A stretch of DNA of 64,000 nucleotides, taken from Vibrio ichthyoenteri ATCC 700023. Its GTDB lineage: Bacteria; Pseudomonadota; Gammaproteobacteria; Enterobacterales; Vibrionaceae. Numbering within the stretch: position 1 is the stretch's first letter; each line of letters begins with the position of its first letter. Below are positions 29,081 to 40,029 of this stretch, piece by piece. The notes under the pieces are model-generated. The model made no database searches, was not told the origin of the DNA, and worked only from the letters and a program-made list of their open reading frames with translations. Both the position numbers and the translations under genes were made by a program. Location: assembly GCF_000222605.1 (NCBI RefSeq), contig NZ_AFWF01000004.1, positions 1 to 64,000 of the forward strand. The letters are read 5' to 3'.

Positions 29081-29098
29081 ACTCAAGTGACTTGGGTA
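29081..29098. repeat. Small dispersed repeat, copy 2
   Basis: ACTCAAGTGACTTGGGTA is a near-palindrome (ACtCAAGT/ACTTGgGT). Its 14-nt core AAGTGACTTGGGTA is identical to 60519-60532. Confidence 0.6.
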
Positions 29099-29134
29099 AC
29101 AAAATTGGATAGAATCCTCCAACTTGATTGAAAT

Positions 29135-29156
29135 GCCGTCAAACGACGGCTTTCTT
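29135..29156 (+). terminator. Terminator of the rpoE operon
   Basis: GCCGTC and GACGGC pair around AAAC, followed by TTTCTT; the T run is imperfect. It lies 58 nt after rseC and 37 nt before lepA. Confidence 0.65.
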
Positions 29157-29192
29157 AATGTCCTATTTAAAAGAGCTTAGTCATACCAAACC

Positions 29193-30986
29193 ATGAAGCA
29201 CATTCGTAACTTTTCGATTATCGCCCACATCGACCACGGTAAGTCGACCCTATCTGACCGTCTGATCCAAGTTTGTGGCGGTTTATCCGATCGCGAAATG
29301 GCAGCCCAAGTTCTTGACTCTATGGACCTTGAACGTGAGCGCGGTATCACCATTAAAGCGCAAAGTGTAACGCTTGATTACACAGCAAAAGATGGTGAAA
29401 CATACCAACTAAACTTCATCGACACTCCTGGGCACGTAGACTTCTCTTATGAAGTTTCTCGTTCGCTTGCAGCATGTGAAGGTGCTCTATTGGTGGTGGA
29501 TGCAGGTCAAGGCGTAGAAGCGCAAACATTGGCAAACTGTTACACCGCTATCGAGATGGATCTAGAAGTAGTTCCTATCCTAAACAAGATCGACTTGCCG
29601 GCAGCAGAGCCAGAGCGTGTTGCGGAAGAAATCGAAGAGATCGTTGGTATCGATGCGATGGAAGCGACGCGTTGTAGTGCGAAAACAGGTTTGGGCGTTG
29701 ACGATGTTCTAGAAAACATTGTTGCGGCGATTCCAGCACCAGAAGGTGATCCTGATGCACCGCTGCAAGCGCTAATCATCGACTCATGGTTTGATAACTA
29801 CCTTGGCGTTGTTTCATTGGTTCGTATTAAAAACGGCTCAATCAAGAAAAACGACAAGATCAAAGTGATGAGCACTGGCCAAGTTTGGGGTGTTGACCGC
29901 CTTGGTATTTTCACTCCAAAACAAATCGACACCACTGAACTAAATACTGGTGAAGTAGGTTGGGTGGTTTGTGGTATCAAAGACATCTTGGGTGCACCGG
30001 TTGGTGATACGCTAACACTGGCGAAAAACGGTTGTGAGAAAGCGCTACCAGGCTTTAAAAAAGTGAAGCCTCAGGTATACGCGGGTCTATTCCCAGTATC
30101 GTCTGATGACTACGAAAACTTCCGTGATGCACTAGGCAAGCTAAGCCTAAACGATGCGTCACTGTTCTATGAGCCAGAAAGCTCAGCAGCACTAGGCTTT
30201 GGTTTCCGTTGTGGTTTCCTTGGCATGCTGCACATGGAAATCATCCAAGAGCGTCTAGAGCGTGAATACGATCTAGACCTGATTACTACTGCTCCTACGG
30301 TAGTATATGAAGTGATTCAAACGGACGGCACGACGCTGTATGTTGATAGCCCGGCAAAACTGCCAGCAATCAACGACATTGAAGAAATGCGTGAGCCAAT
30401 CGCTCGCTGTAATATCTTAGTGCCAGCCGATTACCTAGGTAACGTCATTACCTTGTGTGTTGAAAAACGCGGTATGCAGGTAGACATGGTTTACCACGGC
30501 AACCAAGTTGCTGTGACTTACGATATTCCAATGGCAGAAGTGGTTCTCGACTTCTTTGACCGTTTGAAATCAACGTCACGTGGCTACGCGTCACTGGATT
30601 ACAACTTCCAACGTTTTGAAATGTCAAACATGGTTCGCGTAGACGTACTATTGAATGGCGATAAAGTGGATGCACTTGCAATCATCACTCACAAAGATCA
30701 ATCACAAAGTCGTGGTCGTCTATTGGTTGAGAAGATGAAAGAGTTCATTCCTCGTCAAATGTTTGATATTGCGATTCAAGCTGCGATTGGTAACCACATC
30801 ATTGCGCGTTCTACTGTTAAACAGTTACGTAAAAACGTAATCGCAAAATGTTACGGTGGCGATATCAGCCGTAAGAAGAAACTGTTGAAGAAACAGAAAG
30901 AAGGTAAGAAACGTATGAAGCAGATCGGTAACGTTGAACTGCCTCAAGAAGCGTTCCTAGCGATTCTTCATGTTGGTAAAGATTAA
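29193..30986 (+). CDS. lepA: Elongation factor 4
   Basis: LepA (EF4) is a translational GTPase implicated in ribosome assembly, initiation or back-translocation. The 597-residue protein has G1 (HIDHGKST), the [11 protein letters not shown] switch region, [12 protein letters not shown] (G3) and NKIDLP (G4), followed by the LepA-specific C-terminal domain ending in [15 protein letters not shown]. Codon choice is strongly biased, as expected for a well-expressed gene. It is followed by lepB, as in E. coli. Confidence 0.98.
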   Translation: MKHIRNFSIIAHIDHGKSTLSDRLIQVCGGLSDREMAAQVLDSMDLERERGITIKAQSVTLDYTAKDGETYQLNFIDTPGHVDFSYEVSRSLAACEGALLVVDAGQGVEAQTLANCYTAIEMDLEVVPILNKIDLPAAEPERVAEEIEEIVGIDAMEATRCSAKTGLGVDDVLENIVAAIPAPEGDPDAPLQALIIDSWFDNYLGVVSLVRIKNGSIKKNDKIKVMSTGQVWGVDRLGIFTPKQIDTTELNTGEVGWVVCGIKDILGAPVGDTLTLAKNGCEKALPGFKKVKPQVYAGLFPVSSDDYENFRDALGKLSLNDASLFYEPESSAALGFGFRCGFLGMLHMEIIQERLEREYDLDLITTAPTVVYEVIQTDGTTLYVDSPAKLPAINDIEEMREPIARCNILVPADYLGNVITLCVEKRGMQVDMVYHGNQVAVTYDIPMAEVVLDFFDRLKSTSRGYASLDYNFQRFEMSNMVRVDVLLNGDKVDALAIITHKDQSQSRGRLLVEKMKEFIPRQMFDIAIQAAIGNHIIARSTVKQLRKNVIAKCYGGDISRKKKLLKKQKEGKKRMKQIGNVELPQEAFLAILHVGKD

Positions 30987-31076
30987 TACATTGGGCAGTT
31001 GCTCAATATCATGATCAAAGTAAGTGAAAGGGTTTCGGCTCTTTCACTTTCGTCTTTTTGAAAGTAAGGGAAATCA

Positions 31077-31973
31077 ATGGCGAATACGTTTTCACTGATG
31101 CTCGTTCTAGTAACTTTGGTTACTGGCATTGTATGGGTACTTGAGAAGTTGGTCTTTGCGAAAAAACGTCAGTTAAAATTAGCTGAAGTCGAAGCACAAA
31201 CTAACGGCTTAGATGCGGCGGCGAAAGAAAAAATCACCACGCAGCCATGGTGGATAGAAAACAGCGTATCGATTTTCCCAGTAATTGCTTTCGTTTTGAT
31301 CCTGCGCTCGTTCGTCTATGAACCGTTTCAGATCCCATCGAAATCAATGATGCCAACCTTGCTAGTGGGCGATTTTATTTTGGTTGAGAAGTTTGCCTAC
31401 GGTCTAAAAGATCCAGTATGGCGCACTCAATTGGTCGAAACGGGTAAACCAGAACGTGGTGACTCTGTGGTCTTTAAGTTCCCACCTCAGCCAAGCATTG
31501 ACTACATTAAACGTGTGGTTGGTTTGCCAGGTGATATCGTGCGTTACAGCACAGACAAACAGATTTGTATTCAAAAGCCAGGTGAAGGGGTATGTAACCC
31601 AGTTAAATTGTTCAACGTTGAAAAAAGCCAGTTTATGCAAAGTGGCGGCTACATGATTCAAATGAATGAACAACTTGGCGAACATGATCATCAAATTCTT
31701 ATCAATCCATTCCGTGAAGATCGTACCGAAGCTTACCAGCCTCGCAGCGGTGTTGCTGAATGGGTGGTACCAGAAGGTCAATACTTTGTGATGGGTGATA
31801 ACCGTGACAACAGTGCTGACAGTCGCTACTGGGGCTTTGTTCCAGAAGCCAACTTAGTCGGTAAAGCCGTCGCTATTTGGATCAGCTTTGAGTTTGAGCG
31901 TGATGAAAACAGCGTTTTACCTACTTGGATCCCAACTGGTGTGCGCTTCAACCGCATCGGTGGAATTAACTAA
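31077..31973 (+). CDS. lepB: Signal peptidase I
   Basis: LepB cleaves signal peptides from exported proteins at the inner membrane. The 298-residue protein has two N-terminal membrane segments (about residues 4-24 and 62-79), then the catalytic Ser90 in PSKSMMPTLL and Lys145 in YIKRVVGLPGD, followed by the GDNRDNSADSR box. AAGGG lies before the ATG. It is in an apparent operon with lepA, rnc and era. Confidence 0.97.
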   Translation: MANTFSLMLVLVTLVTGIVWVLEKLVFAKKRQLKLAEVEAQTNGLDAAAKEKITTQPWWIENSVSIFPVIAFVLILRSFVYEPFQIPSKSMMPTLLVGDFILVEKFAYGLKDPVWRTQLVETGKPERGDSVVFKFPPQPSIDYIKRVVGLPGDIVRYSTDKQICIQKPGEGVCNPVKLFNVEKSQFMQSGGYMIQMNEQLGEHDHQILINPFREDRTEAYQPRSGVAEWVVPEGQYFVMGDNRDNSADSRYWGFVPEANLVGKAVAIWISFEFERDENSVLPTWIPTGVRFNRIGGIN

Positions 31974-31988
31974 CCAAATCGAGAGAGT

Positions 31989-32666
31989 ATGAATTCTCCA
32001 ATCGCAATTTTAGAGAAAAAACTCGGCTACACATTTAATGATGCCGAGTTTATCAATCTAGCGCTGACACATCGCAGCGCTAATGGGAAACACAATGAAC
32101 GTCTTGAGTTTCTGGGCGATTCAATTTTAAGTTTTGTCATTGCTGATGAACTGTATCACCGTTTTCCGAAAGTAAACGAAGGTGATATGAGCCGTATGCG
32201 TGCAACGCTGGTACGCGGAAATACATTGGCTGAACTAGGGCGTGAATTTGTCCTAGGAGATTACTTAAAATTAGGTCCAGGTGAATTGAAAAGTGGCGGT
32301 TTCCGTCGTGATTCTATTCTGGCCGATGCAGTCGAAGCTATCATTGGTGCTATCTATCTGGATAGTGACATTGAAGTTGTTCGCGGTATTGTGCTGAGCT
32401 GGTACCAAACTCGTCTTGATGAGATTAAGCCTGGTGCGTCACAAAAAGATCCAAAAACTCGCCTACAAGAGTTTTTGCAAGGTCGCAGAAAACCGCTGCC
32501 TGTCTACACAGTGACTAATATTAAAGGTGAGGCACACAACCAAGAGTTTACTGTGTCGTGTGAGGTTGCAGGTACTGGATCACCTGTAATTGGTAAAGGT
32601 ACCAGTCGTCGCAAGGCAGAACAGGCGGCTGCGGAAACGGCATTAGAGCAATTGACCAATGGCTGA
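31989..32666 (+). CDS. rnc: Ribonuclease III
   Basis: RNase III cleaves double-stranded RNA, including rRNA precursors and regulatory RNA duplexes. The 225-residue protein has the catalytic signature [12 protein letters not shown] near residue 37, a second acidic patch in [13 protein letters not shown], and a C-terminal double-stranded RNA-binding domain ([13 protein letters not shown] to the end). It starts 15 nt after lepB and overlaps era by 8 nt. Confidence 0.98.
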   Translation: MNSPIAILEKKLGYTFNDAEFINLALTHRSANGKHNERLEFLGDSILSFVIADELYHRFPKVNEGDMSRMRATLVRGNTLAELGREFVLGDYLKLGPGELKSGGFRRDSILADAVEAIIGAIYLDSDIEVVRGIVLSWYQTRLDEIKPGASQKDPKTRLQEFLQGRRKPLPVYTVTNIKGEAHNQEFTVSCEVAGTGSPVIGKGTSRRKAEQAAAETALEQLTNG

Positions 32667-33639
32667 TTCAACAGACAACAACGAATTTGATATCGATGCG
32701 TACTTCGCATCGGGCGGCGAGAAAAAAGCAAGCTCGCCAACCAACCAACACTGTGGCTTTATTGCCATTGTTGGCCGTCCTAACGTAGGTAAATCGACGC
32801 TACTGAACAATATTCTTGGTCAGAAAATTTCGATTACTTCACGTAAGCCACAAACGACACGTCACCGCATTATGGGTGTCGATACCGAAGGTGATTATCA
32901 AGCGATTTTCGTTGATACACCAGGGCTACACATTGAAGAAAAACGCGCCATCAACCGTTTGATGAACCGTGCGGCAAACTCATCGCTAAGCGATGTGAAC
33001 TTGGTGTTCTTCCTTGTGGATGGTACCCACTGGACTGCGGACGATGAAATGGTACTGAACAAGCTGAGAAATGCGAATTTCCCAGTGGTATTGTGTGTTA
33101 ACAAAGTAGACGTAGTAAACGATCGTAACGACGTTATGCTGCATATGGCTGACTTGTCGAAGCTGATGGACTTTGTTGATATCGTACCGATTTCAGCCAA
33201 GCATGGTAAAAACGTTGATGTGCTACGTAAGCACGTTCGCGCGCACTTACCAAAAGCGACGCACCACTTTCCAGAAGAGTATGTGACAGACCGTTCACAG
33301 CGCTTTATGGCGTCTGAAATTGTTCGTGAAAAATTGATGCGTTTTACCGGTGAAGAATTGCCTTACTCGGTAACGGTTGAGATTGAACGTTTCGATTACA
33401 ACCCAGATACGGATGGTTTCCACATCAACGCTTTGATTCTGGTTGAGCGTAGTGGCCAGAAGAAAATGGTGATCGGTAAAGGTGGCGAGAAAATCAAAAC
33501 CATCGGTCGCGAAGCGCGTCTTGATATGGAAGAGTTGTTTGGCCGTAAAGTTTACCTAGAAACATGGGTAAAAGTGAAATCGGGTTGGGCTGATGATGAG
33601 CGCGCCCTACGTTCACTAGGCTACATCGACGATCTATAA
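32659..33639 (+). CDS. era: GTPase Era
   Basis: Era binds 16S rRNA and helps mature the 30S subunit. The 326-residue protein has [12 protein letters not shown] (G1), DTPGLH (G3) and NKVD (G4), then a C-terminal KH domain with [11 protein letters not shown]. An N-terminal extension of about 25 acidic residues precedes the G domain. The ATG overlaps the rnc end, so translation is coupled. Confidence 0.97.
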   Translation: MADSTDNNEFDIDAYFASGGEKKASSPTNQHCGFIAIVGRPNVGKSTLLNNILGQKISITSRKPQTTRHRIMGVDTEGDYQAIFVDTPGLHIEEKRAINRLMNRAANSSLSDVNLVFFLVDGTHWTADDEMVLNKLRNANFPVVLCVNKVDVVNDRNDVMLHMADLSKLMDFVDIVPISAKHGKNVDVLRKHVRAHLPKATHHFPEEYVTDRSQRFMASEIVREKLMRFTGEELPYSVTVEIERFDYNPDTDGFHINALILVERSGQKKMVIGKGGEKIKTIGREARLDMEELFGRKVYLETWVKVKSGWADDERALRSLGYIDDL

Positions 33640-33680
33640 TTTCGAGCAGCGAGAAAGCGTCGCTCCGAAAGTGAATAAAT

Positions 33681-33708
33681 AATAAGGAGCCGCATGGCTC
33701 CTTATTTT
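33681..33708 (+). terminator. Terminator after era
   Basis: AATAAGGAGCC pairs with GGCTCCTTATT around GCAT and is followed by TTTG. It separates lepAB-rnc-era from recO. Confidence 0.85.
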
Positions 33709-33740
33709 GTTTTCGCTTCTCATACCTAGGATAGAAATAG

Positions 33741-34463
33741 ATGGCAGAAGGCTTGCAGCGTTGTTTTGTGCTTCACCGCCGACCTTACAGTGAATCGAGC
33801 TTAATTCTCGATGTCTTTAGTGAGGAGTATGGCCGTGTCACGCTGATGTCAAAAGGGGCACGTAGCAAGCGCTCGAACTTGAAAGGTGCCTTGCAACCTT
33901 TCACTCCGTTGCTTCTCAAGTGGTCTGGTAACAGTTCAATGAAAACCCTCCGCCAAGCTGAGCCGATTAGTCTTGGCTTACCGCTTTCAGGTATCTTCCT
34001 CTACTCGGCAATGTATGTGAATGAATTGCTTGGACGGGTATTAATGGCTGAAGTGGCGATGCCGGGGTTATTTCATGACTATCTCCACGCATTAACGGAG
34101 TTGGCACAAGCAGAAAACCCAGAGCCGGCGTTGCGTCGCTTTGAATTAGCGTTACTTTCCGCAATGGGCTACGGTGTCGATTTTCTCCATTGCGCCGGAA
34201 CGGGTGAGCCAATTGATCCTAATATGACCTATCGTTACCGCGAGCAGAAGGGGTTTATTGCCTCAGTGCGGTTTGATAATCTCACCTTCAAAGGTGACGA
34301 GTTGATTGCTATTAGTGAGCGCCGTTTTGTTACCAAACAACAACTACAAGCCGCAAAGCGCTTTACACGTATAGCGTTAAAGCCTTATCTTGGCGGTAAA
34401 CCATTAAAAAGTAGGGAACTCTTTATTTCAAGAGCCCCCCGAGCACGGAGTATTGAAAAATGA
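33741..34463 (+). CDS. recO: DNA repair protein RecO
   Basis: RecO works with RecR to load RecA onto SSB-coated DNA. The 240-residue protein has an N-terminal OB fold ([22 protein letters not shown], then [15 protein letters not shown]) and a helical C-terminal domain with [17 protein letters not shown]. It overlaps pdxJ by 4 nt (ATGA). Confidence 0.95.
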   Translation: MAEGLQRCFVLHRRPYSESSLILDVFSEEYGRVTLMSKGARSKRSNLKGALQPFTPLLLKWSGNSSMKTLRQAEPISLGLPLSGIFLYSAMYVNELLGRVLMAEVAMPGLFHDYLHALTELAQAENPEPALRRFELALLSAMGYGVDFLHCAGTGEPIDPNMTYRYREQKGFIASVRFDNLTFKGDELIAISERRFVTKQQLQAAKRFTRIALKPYLGGKPLKSRELFISRAPRARSIEK

Positions 34464-35191
34464 GCTCAATTTATCTAGGTGTCAATATCGACCATATCGC
34501 AACGCTACGTAATGCTCGCGGCACGAAATACCCAGATCCAGTGCATGCCGCTGAGATTGCCGAGCGCGCCGGTGCGGATGGTATTACGATCCATCTACGT
34601 GAAGATCGCCGCCATATTAATGACCGTGATGTGCGTATTTTGCGTGAAACATTGCAGACACGTATGAACCTAGAAATGGCTGTCACGGATGAAATGATTG
34701 AGATTGCACTACAAACGCAACCTGAATACGTTTGTTTGGTGCCGGAAAAGCGTGAAGAGCTGACAACAGAAGGTGGCTTGAATGTGGCCGGTCAGCTAGA
34801 GAAAGTGAAAGCAGCAACGCAAACACTATCGGCCGCGGGTATTAAGGTTTCTTTGTTTATTGATGCCGATCGTGAGCAAATTGATGCGGCGAAAGCGTGC
34901 GGCGCTCCGTTTATTGAGCTTCACACGGGTCATTATGCCGATGCGCCGAGCGAAGAAGCACAAGCGGATGAACTGAAAAAAATTGCAGCTGGTGCCAGCT
35001 ACGCAGCGAATCTAGGCATTACGGTTAATGCTGGGCACGGTTTGACTTATCATAACGTGGCTGCGATTGCGGCTATTCCAGACATTTATGAGCTGAATAT
35101 TGGTCACTCAATCATTGGCCGCGCGGTGTTTGATGGTTTGCATCAGTCGGTCGCCGATATGAAAGCACTGATGGTTGAAGCGCGTAAATAA
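34460..35191 (+). CDS. pdxJ: Pyridoxine 5'-phosphate synthase
   Basis: PdxJ condenses 3-amino-2-oxopropyl phosphate with deoxyxylulose 5-phosphate to form pyridoxine 5'-phosphate. The 243-residue TIM-barrel protein begins [22 protein letters not shown] and retains [23 protein letters not shown] and [12 protein letters not shown], which hold active-site histidines and glutamate. It is coupled to recO and followed 3 nt later by acpS. Confidence 0.97.
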   Translation: MSSIYLGVNIDHIATLRNARGTKYPDPVHAAEIAERAGADGITIHLREDRRHINDRDVRILRETLQTRMNLEMAVTDEMIEIALQTQPEYVCLVPEKREELTTEGGLNVAGQLEKVKAATQTLSAAGIKVSLFIDADREQIDAAKACGAPFIELHTGHYADAPSEEAQADELKKIAAGASYAANLGITVNAGHGLTYHNVAAIAAIPDIYELNIGHSIIGRAVFDGLHQSVADMKALMVEARK

Positions 35192-35194
35192 ACG

Positions 35195-35578
35195 ATGGCA
35201 ATTGTAGGCTTAGGCACCGATATCGCTGAAATCGATCGGGTTGAGAAAGCACTGGCGCGCGCCGGTTGCGCCTTTGCGGAGCGGATCTTAACCCCGCGAG
35301 AGCTCGAGACGTTTCATTCATTGAAACAGCAAGGACGTTATCTGGCTAAGCGCTTTGCCGCCAAAGAAGCCGCCTCGAAAGCGTTAGGTACCGGGATTGC
35401 GATGGGGGTGAGTTTTCAAGACTTCACCATTAGTAATGATGAACTTGGCAAACCGCTGTTAACCTTGAGTAATAAAGCGCTAGAGCGAGCTCAAGCAATG
35501 GGTGTTGAGCATATTCATCTCTCTATCTCGGATGAGCGTCACTACGCGATGGCAACGGTGATTTACGAAACGAAGTAA
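35195..35578 (+). CDS. acpS: Holo-acyl-carrier-protein synthase
   Basis: AcpS transfers phosphopantetheine from CoA to apo-ACP, activating fatty acid synthesis. The 127-residue protein has [15 protein letters not shown] and [19 protein letters not shown], the two signature segments with Mg2+-binding Asp and Glu. It ends the recO-pdxJ-acpS operon. Confidence 0.97.
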   Translation: MAIVGLGTDIAEIDRVEKALARAGCAFAERILTPRELETFHSLKQQGRYLAKRFAAKEAASKALGTGIAMGVSFQDFTISNDELGKPLLTLSNKALERAQAMGVEHIHLSISDERHYAMATVIYETK

Positions 35579-35596
35579 CCCCTTTTGCGAAACATA

Positions 35597-35628
35597 AAAA
35601 AAGAGCGCCAATTGATGCGCTCTTTTTT
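35597..35628. terminator. Terminator between acpS and barA
   Basis: AAAAAGAGCGC and GCGCTCTTTTT pair around an 8-nt loop. T runs exist on both strands, so it serves both convergent genes. Confidence 0.92.
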
Positions 35629-35676
35629 GTTTTTATCAGCGTGGAATTACGCCTGCTTTAGCAGCGATAGCGCGAC

Positions 35677-38466
35677 TCAACACTCACTTTCTGCCAGATA
35701 AGGTTGTGCACTGGCCGTCACCTTTTCCATTTCATCTTGTAGCTCAAATAGTTCTGGCTCAATGTCTTCGATATTGCTGCCCGAGCGCAGTGCTTTTTCA
35801 ATTGTGGCACAGACATTTTTCAAGCGCGGCACACCACAATATGAACAACTGCCATGCAGTTTATGCACATGATGAATTAATTGCTCCACGTCGAAGCTGT
35901 CACTTTCTAGCGCTTGTTCAACAATAGCGCTGACTTCTGGCATATAGTCGAGCAGCATTTGCAGCATTTCTTTAGCCAGATCTTCTTTGTTGGCTGATTG
36001 CTTCAAGGCTGCTTGCCAATCAATGATCATGTTGCTGTGTTCATTGATAAGGTGTTGCTGAATAATCTCGGTTTCTGCTGGTAAGGTGAGCTTTTGCAGC
36101 TCATCTTCTTTGGTGTGTGGGCTCCAATGCATCAACACTTGTTGCAACACATGCTCTTCAATTGGTTTGGTTAGGTAGTCATCCATACCGGCTTTCAACA
36201 ATCGGTCGCGCTCGCCGCTCATCGCATGAGCTGTAACCGCAATTACAGGCGTATTCGCGTTGAGGGCGATTTTCTTGATCGCACTACACGCAGTGACACC
36301 ATCCATATGCGGCATTTGGATATCCATCAAAATGATATCGAAATGGCGTTGTTCAGCTTGCTTGACCGCATCTTTACCATTGGTACAAGTGATGACGCGC
36401 TCAACTCGCTCTTCGAGGAGCGCACCGATTAGTTTTAAGTTGGCAGGGTTATCATCTACCGCCATCACGGTGAGTGGTAAAGTCTCTGTGCTGATTGGCA
36501 GTTCAACCTCAATCTCAGGCAAACTTTCTTGATTTGCGGCTAAGGTTTGCAGCAATTTTTTGCGCGATAGCGGTTTGGTCACACAGTGAATCTGATACTT
36601 TTGAATCAAATGATCAGATAAGGCCAGTGCGGTACTTGGCGTGCCGACAACCACATGCGGCGCACACAACAATGCCTTCTCAACTTGCTTCTCTACTTTG
36701 CTCACTTCATTGGAACGGTTAGGGGCAAGGTTTAGTAGTACATAATCAAACGTTTCAATTTCATCAGGCATTGATGAGCGATAGGTGACGACGAGTCCCT
36801 GTTGCGCCAGAGTTTGACGTGTAATTGAGGCTGCCTGCATATTCGGCTCAACCAACAGCAATGAACGCTGGTTGAGCGCCTGTACTTCAATCAGTTCACT
36901 CATTGGCATATCGGTAGCGTGTAAGCGCAGCGTGAACCAGAAAGTCGAACCTTGGTGTAGGCGACTGGTTAAGCTTATCTCGCCACCCATTTGGCTAACC
37001 AGCTTCTGGGTGATAACCAAGCCTAAACCGGTACCGCCATAACGACGTGAGATGCTGGCATCTGCTTGGCTAAATGCTTGGAATAACTGCGCTTGCTGGC
37101 GCTCTGAGATACCGATGCCGGTATCACGTACCATGAATTGTAATTCAACCACATCTTCTTTTTGTGAACGCAGTTCAACGCTGATGTCGATGTTGCCGCG
37201 CTCGGTAAATTTAATTGAGTTGCCGACAAGGTTGGTCAGAACTTGTTGAATACGCAGTGGATCGCCCACCAGACCAATCGGCACTTTGGGATCAATCTTC
37301 AGCGTAATTTCTAAGCCTTTTTCGTGCGCGCTGGTGGCTTGCAAGCTCACTACTTCTTCAAGGGTTTCTTGGAACTCAAATGGAATGTTTTCGAGTGCCA
37401 GTTTGCCTGCTTCCAGTTTGGAGAAATCGAGAATGTCGTTAATGATGGTCAATAAATTATTGGCCGACTTCTCAATGGTCTGCAGGTAATCAGTTTGACT
37501 ATTAGACAGCTTGGTTTTCAGCATCTGACGCGTAAAACCAATCACACCATTAAGCGGGGTGCGCAGTTCGTGCGACATATTTGCTAAGAATTCGGATTTT
37601 ACTCGCGCGGCTTCTTGAGCACGTTTTTTAGCAATATCTAACTCAACGTTTTGGATTTCTAACTGCTCTAGTGTTTCACGTAGATCCGATGTCGCTTGGT
37701 CGATACTGTGCTGCATTTCAACATGGTATTCAGACAATGATACCGCCATCGCGTTGATACCATTTTTTAGCTGATCCAACTCGCCATGCATTTTGCCTTC
37801 GATACGCACATCAAGGTGACCACGACGAATTCGGTCGACCATGTTTTTCATGTGTGAAATTGGTCGGGTTACGTCATGCATTAAGCGCATAGCGAAGAAG
37901 CCAGAGAGTCCGAGTCCGGTAAGCAGCACTAAAAAGGCGGAGAAAATTTCTTGGTATTGCTGTAGACGTAGCGAAGATAAGTCGAGCTCAATCGCGATGT
38001 AGCCCATAGCGGGATTATTTTGTTTGCCTCGTGGACTGGCTATGATCCCCGATTCACTGATGATCGGTGCGCGTAGAACTAAGGTATTTTCCTTGAGGTT
38101 AGAGGTGACTAACAACGGGATGGGTTCATTGCGTGGAAAGGTCAGTGATTCAAAATTAGGGTGAAAGTTTGAGGTTACAAACAGGTCGTGATTGTAATCA
38201 AATACCGCAATACTGCGTACAAACTTAGAGTTTTTACGATGCGCATAACCAATAATGCGGCGAACCGATTCTCGACTGTTGTTTTTTAGGCCATCTTCAC
38301 TGGCGATAGCCAGAGGTTCGATAATACTTAGACCTGAATTAATCACTTGTTTTTCTAAGTCGTGATAGCGGTTAAAAGAGAAAATTGCGCTCAGAAGCAA
38401 ACCAATAATTAGGGTTGGCGCTAGAGTGAGAGTAATAACGCGGGCGCGTAAGCCATATCTGGTCAT
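35677..38466 (-). CDS. barA: Hybrid sensor histidine kinase BarA/VarS
   Basis: BarA (VarS in vibrios) is a tripartite sensor kinase that phosphorylates the response regulator UvrY/VarA and thereby controls the Csr small RNAs. The 929-residue protein has an N-terminal membrane segment (about 11-31), a periplasmic sensor region, a second segment (about 175-195), a HAMP domain, the phosphoacceptor His299 in FLANMSHELRTPLNG, an HATPase domain with GTGLGLVITQKL, a degenerate receiver, a true receiver (IILMDIQMPHMDG) and a C-terminal Hpt domain (HHVHKLHGSCSYCG). It is divergent from rlmD, as in E. coli. Confidence 0.96.
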   Translation of the reverse strand: MTRYGLRARVITLTLAPTLIIGLLLSAIFSFNRYHDLEKQVINSGLSIIEPLAIASEDGLKNNSRESVRRIIGYAHRKNSKFVRSIAVFDYNHDLFVTSNFHPNFESLTFPRNEPIPLLVTSNLKENTLVLRAPIISESGIIASPRGKQNNPAMGYIAIELDLSSLRLQQYQEIFSAFLVLLTGLGLSGFFAMRLMHDVTRPISHMKNMVDRIRRGHLDVRIEGKMHGELDQLKNGINAMAVSLSEYHVEMQHSIDQATSDLRETLEQLEIQNVELDIAKKRAQEAARVKSEFLANMSHELRTPLNGVIGFTRQMLKTKLSNSQTDYLQTIEKSANNLLTIINDILDFSKLEAGKLALENIPFEFQETLEEVVSLQATSAHEKGLEITLKIDPKVPIGLVGDPLRIQQVLTNLVGNSIKFTERGNIDISVELRSQKEDVVELQFMVRDTGIGISERQQAQLFQAFSQADASISRRYGGTGLGLVITQKLVSQMGGEISLTSRLHQGSTFWFTLRLHATDMPMSELIEVQALNQRSLLLVEPNMQAASITRQTLAQQGLVVTYRSSMPDEIETFDYVLLNLAPNRSNEVSKVEKQVEKALLCAPHVVVGTPSTALALSDHLIQKYQIHCVTKPLSRKKLLQTLAANQESLPEIEVELPISTETLPLTVMAVDDNPANLKLIGALLEERVERVITCTNGKDAVKQAEQRHFDIILMDIQMPHMDGVTACSAIKKIALNANTPVIAVTAHAMSGERDRLLKAGMDDYLTKPIEEHVLQQVLMHWSPHTKEDELQKLTLPAETEIIQQHLINEHSNMIIDWQAALKQSANKEDLAKEMLQMLLDYMPEVSAIVEQALESDSFDVEQLIHHVHKLHGSCSYCGVPRLKNVCATIEKALRSGSNIEDIEPELFELQDEMEKVTASAQPYLAESEC

Positions 38467-38624
38467 TATTGTCTAAACATCGTGGTGTGGATATGGGAAA
38501 ATAGCCATCATAAAATGAGCCGTCGAAGAGTTAAGCATAATCAACTCAATCGGCTCACACAATGATCCAGGCTCTAAAAGGTGACGCCTGGACTATTTGC
38601 AGCAATAGAGAGCAGGCACAAAGC

Positions 38625-39950
38625 ATGGCGCGTTTTTTCCAACCGAAAAAGAAAACACAATTAAACACCAAGCATCAATCCATGATCGTCGATAAGTTGG
38701 ATCACCAAGGTGCTGGCATTTGCTACCAAAATGGCAAGCCTGTGTTTATCGATGGCGCACTTGCTGGTGAGCAAGTTCTAGTGCAATTGACGGAAGACAA
38801 AAGTAAGTTTTCTCGGGCTAATTTGATTAAAGTACAGAAGTCTAGCGAGCAACGCATTAAGCCATTTTGCCCGGTTTATGAGCAGTGTGGTGGTTGTAAT
38901 ATGCAACACCTTGGCTTAGATGCGCAGTTGGACTACAAACAGCAAACGCTATCTGAATTGATGAGCAAATTTTCCGGTCAAAGCTTGGATCTGGAAGCGC
39001 CTATTTCAGGTAATGGTCTTGGTTACCGTCGTCGCGCACGCATTAGTGTGATGGTCGATAAGAAAACCCGCCAGTTGCAATTTGGCTTCCGCCGTAAGCA
39101 AAGTAAGCAAATCGTCGATGTGACCGATTGTCCTGTTCTGGCTCCAGAATTGAATGCGATGCTGCCAGATCTGTACAAATTACTGCAAGGTTTTACGCGC
39201 CAAGAGTCGATTGGTCACATTGAACTGGTAAAAGGGGATAACACCAATGTCATGGTGTTGCGCCACCTAAAACCATTAACCAACAAAGAACAACAGCAAC
39301 TAGAAACTTTTGCTACAGCGCATAACGCTAGCTTGTATCTGATGCCGCAAGCCGATCAACTTGACCGAGTGTTAGGCGATGAAGCGCATTATTTAGAAGC
39401 GGGTGTGACCATTCCTTTTGCACCTAATAACTTCATTCAAGTAAACCAAAAAGTGAACCAGCAGATGGTTGAACAAGCGCTTAACTGGCTTGAATTGAGT
39501 GAAAATGACCGCGTATTGGATCTTTTCTGTGGCCTCGGTAACTTCAGTTTGCCGATCGCTAAACAAGTTAAAACCGTGGTTGGCGTGGAAGGTGTCGATG
39601 CCATGGTTGAAAAAGCACAGCACAATGCGGCTTTGAACCAACTAGACAATGCTCTGTTCTACCAAGCAAATTTAGAACAAGATTTGTCATCTCAGCCGTG
39701 GGCAAGTGAAAAGTTTGATAAGATACTGCTCGATCCAGCTAGAGCGGGTGCAAGTGGTATAGTAGACCAACTGTCTCGTTTGGGGGCGCAGCGTGTGGTT
39801 TATGTTTCATGTAATCCTGCTACGCTTGCCAGAGATAGTCAAAGCTTGCTGAAACAAGGCTACCAGCTTGAAAAGTTGGGTATGTTGGACATGTTCCCGC
39901 ATACGGCCCATCTAGAGTCAATGGCTCTATTTGTTATGCGTAAAGCATAA
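38625..39950 (+). CDS. rlmD: 23S rRNA m5U1939 methyltransferase
   Basis: RlmD (RumA) methylates U1939 of 23S rRNA using SAM. The 441-residue protein has an N-terminal TRAM domain, an iron-sulfur cluster cysteine set ([14 protein letters not shown] with a further Cys in DCPVL), the SAM motif [14 protein letters not shown] and the nucleophile region [14 protein letters not shown] prefer the ATG at 38625 ([10 protein letters not shown]), with AGG 8 nt ahead, over the in-frame ATG at 38562. It precedes relA as in E. coli. Confidence 0.96.
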   Translation: MARFFQPKKKTQLNTKHQSMIVDKLDHQGAGICYQNGKPVFIDGALAGEQVLVQLTEDKSKFSRANLIKVQKSSEQRIKPFCPVYEQCGGCNMQHLGLDAQLDYKQQTLSELMSKFSGQSLDLEAPISGNGLGYRRRARISVMVDKKTRQLQFGFRRKQSKQIVDVTDCPVLAPELNAMLPDLYKLLQGFTRQESIGHIELVKGDNTNVMVLRHLKPLTNKEQQQLETFATAHNASLYLMPQADQLDRVLGDEAHYLEAGVTIPFAPNNFIQVNQKVNQQMVEQALNWLELSENDRVLDLFCGLGNFSLPIAKQVKTVVGVEGVDAMVEKAQHNAALNQLDNALFYQANLEQDLSSQPWASEKFDKILLDPARAGASGIVDQLSRLGAQRVVYVSCNPATLARDSQSLLKQGYQLEKLGMLDMFPHTAHLESMALFVMRKA

Positions 39951-40029
39951 ATAAATGAACTAACACTAGGTAAAATAGCCTATTAGACAGGGTTAGTCGG
40001 TATAAAAATAAAAACTAGGACGAAAAAAG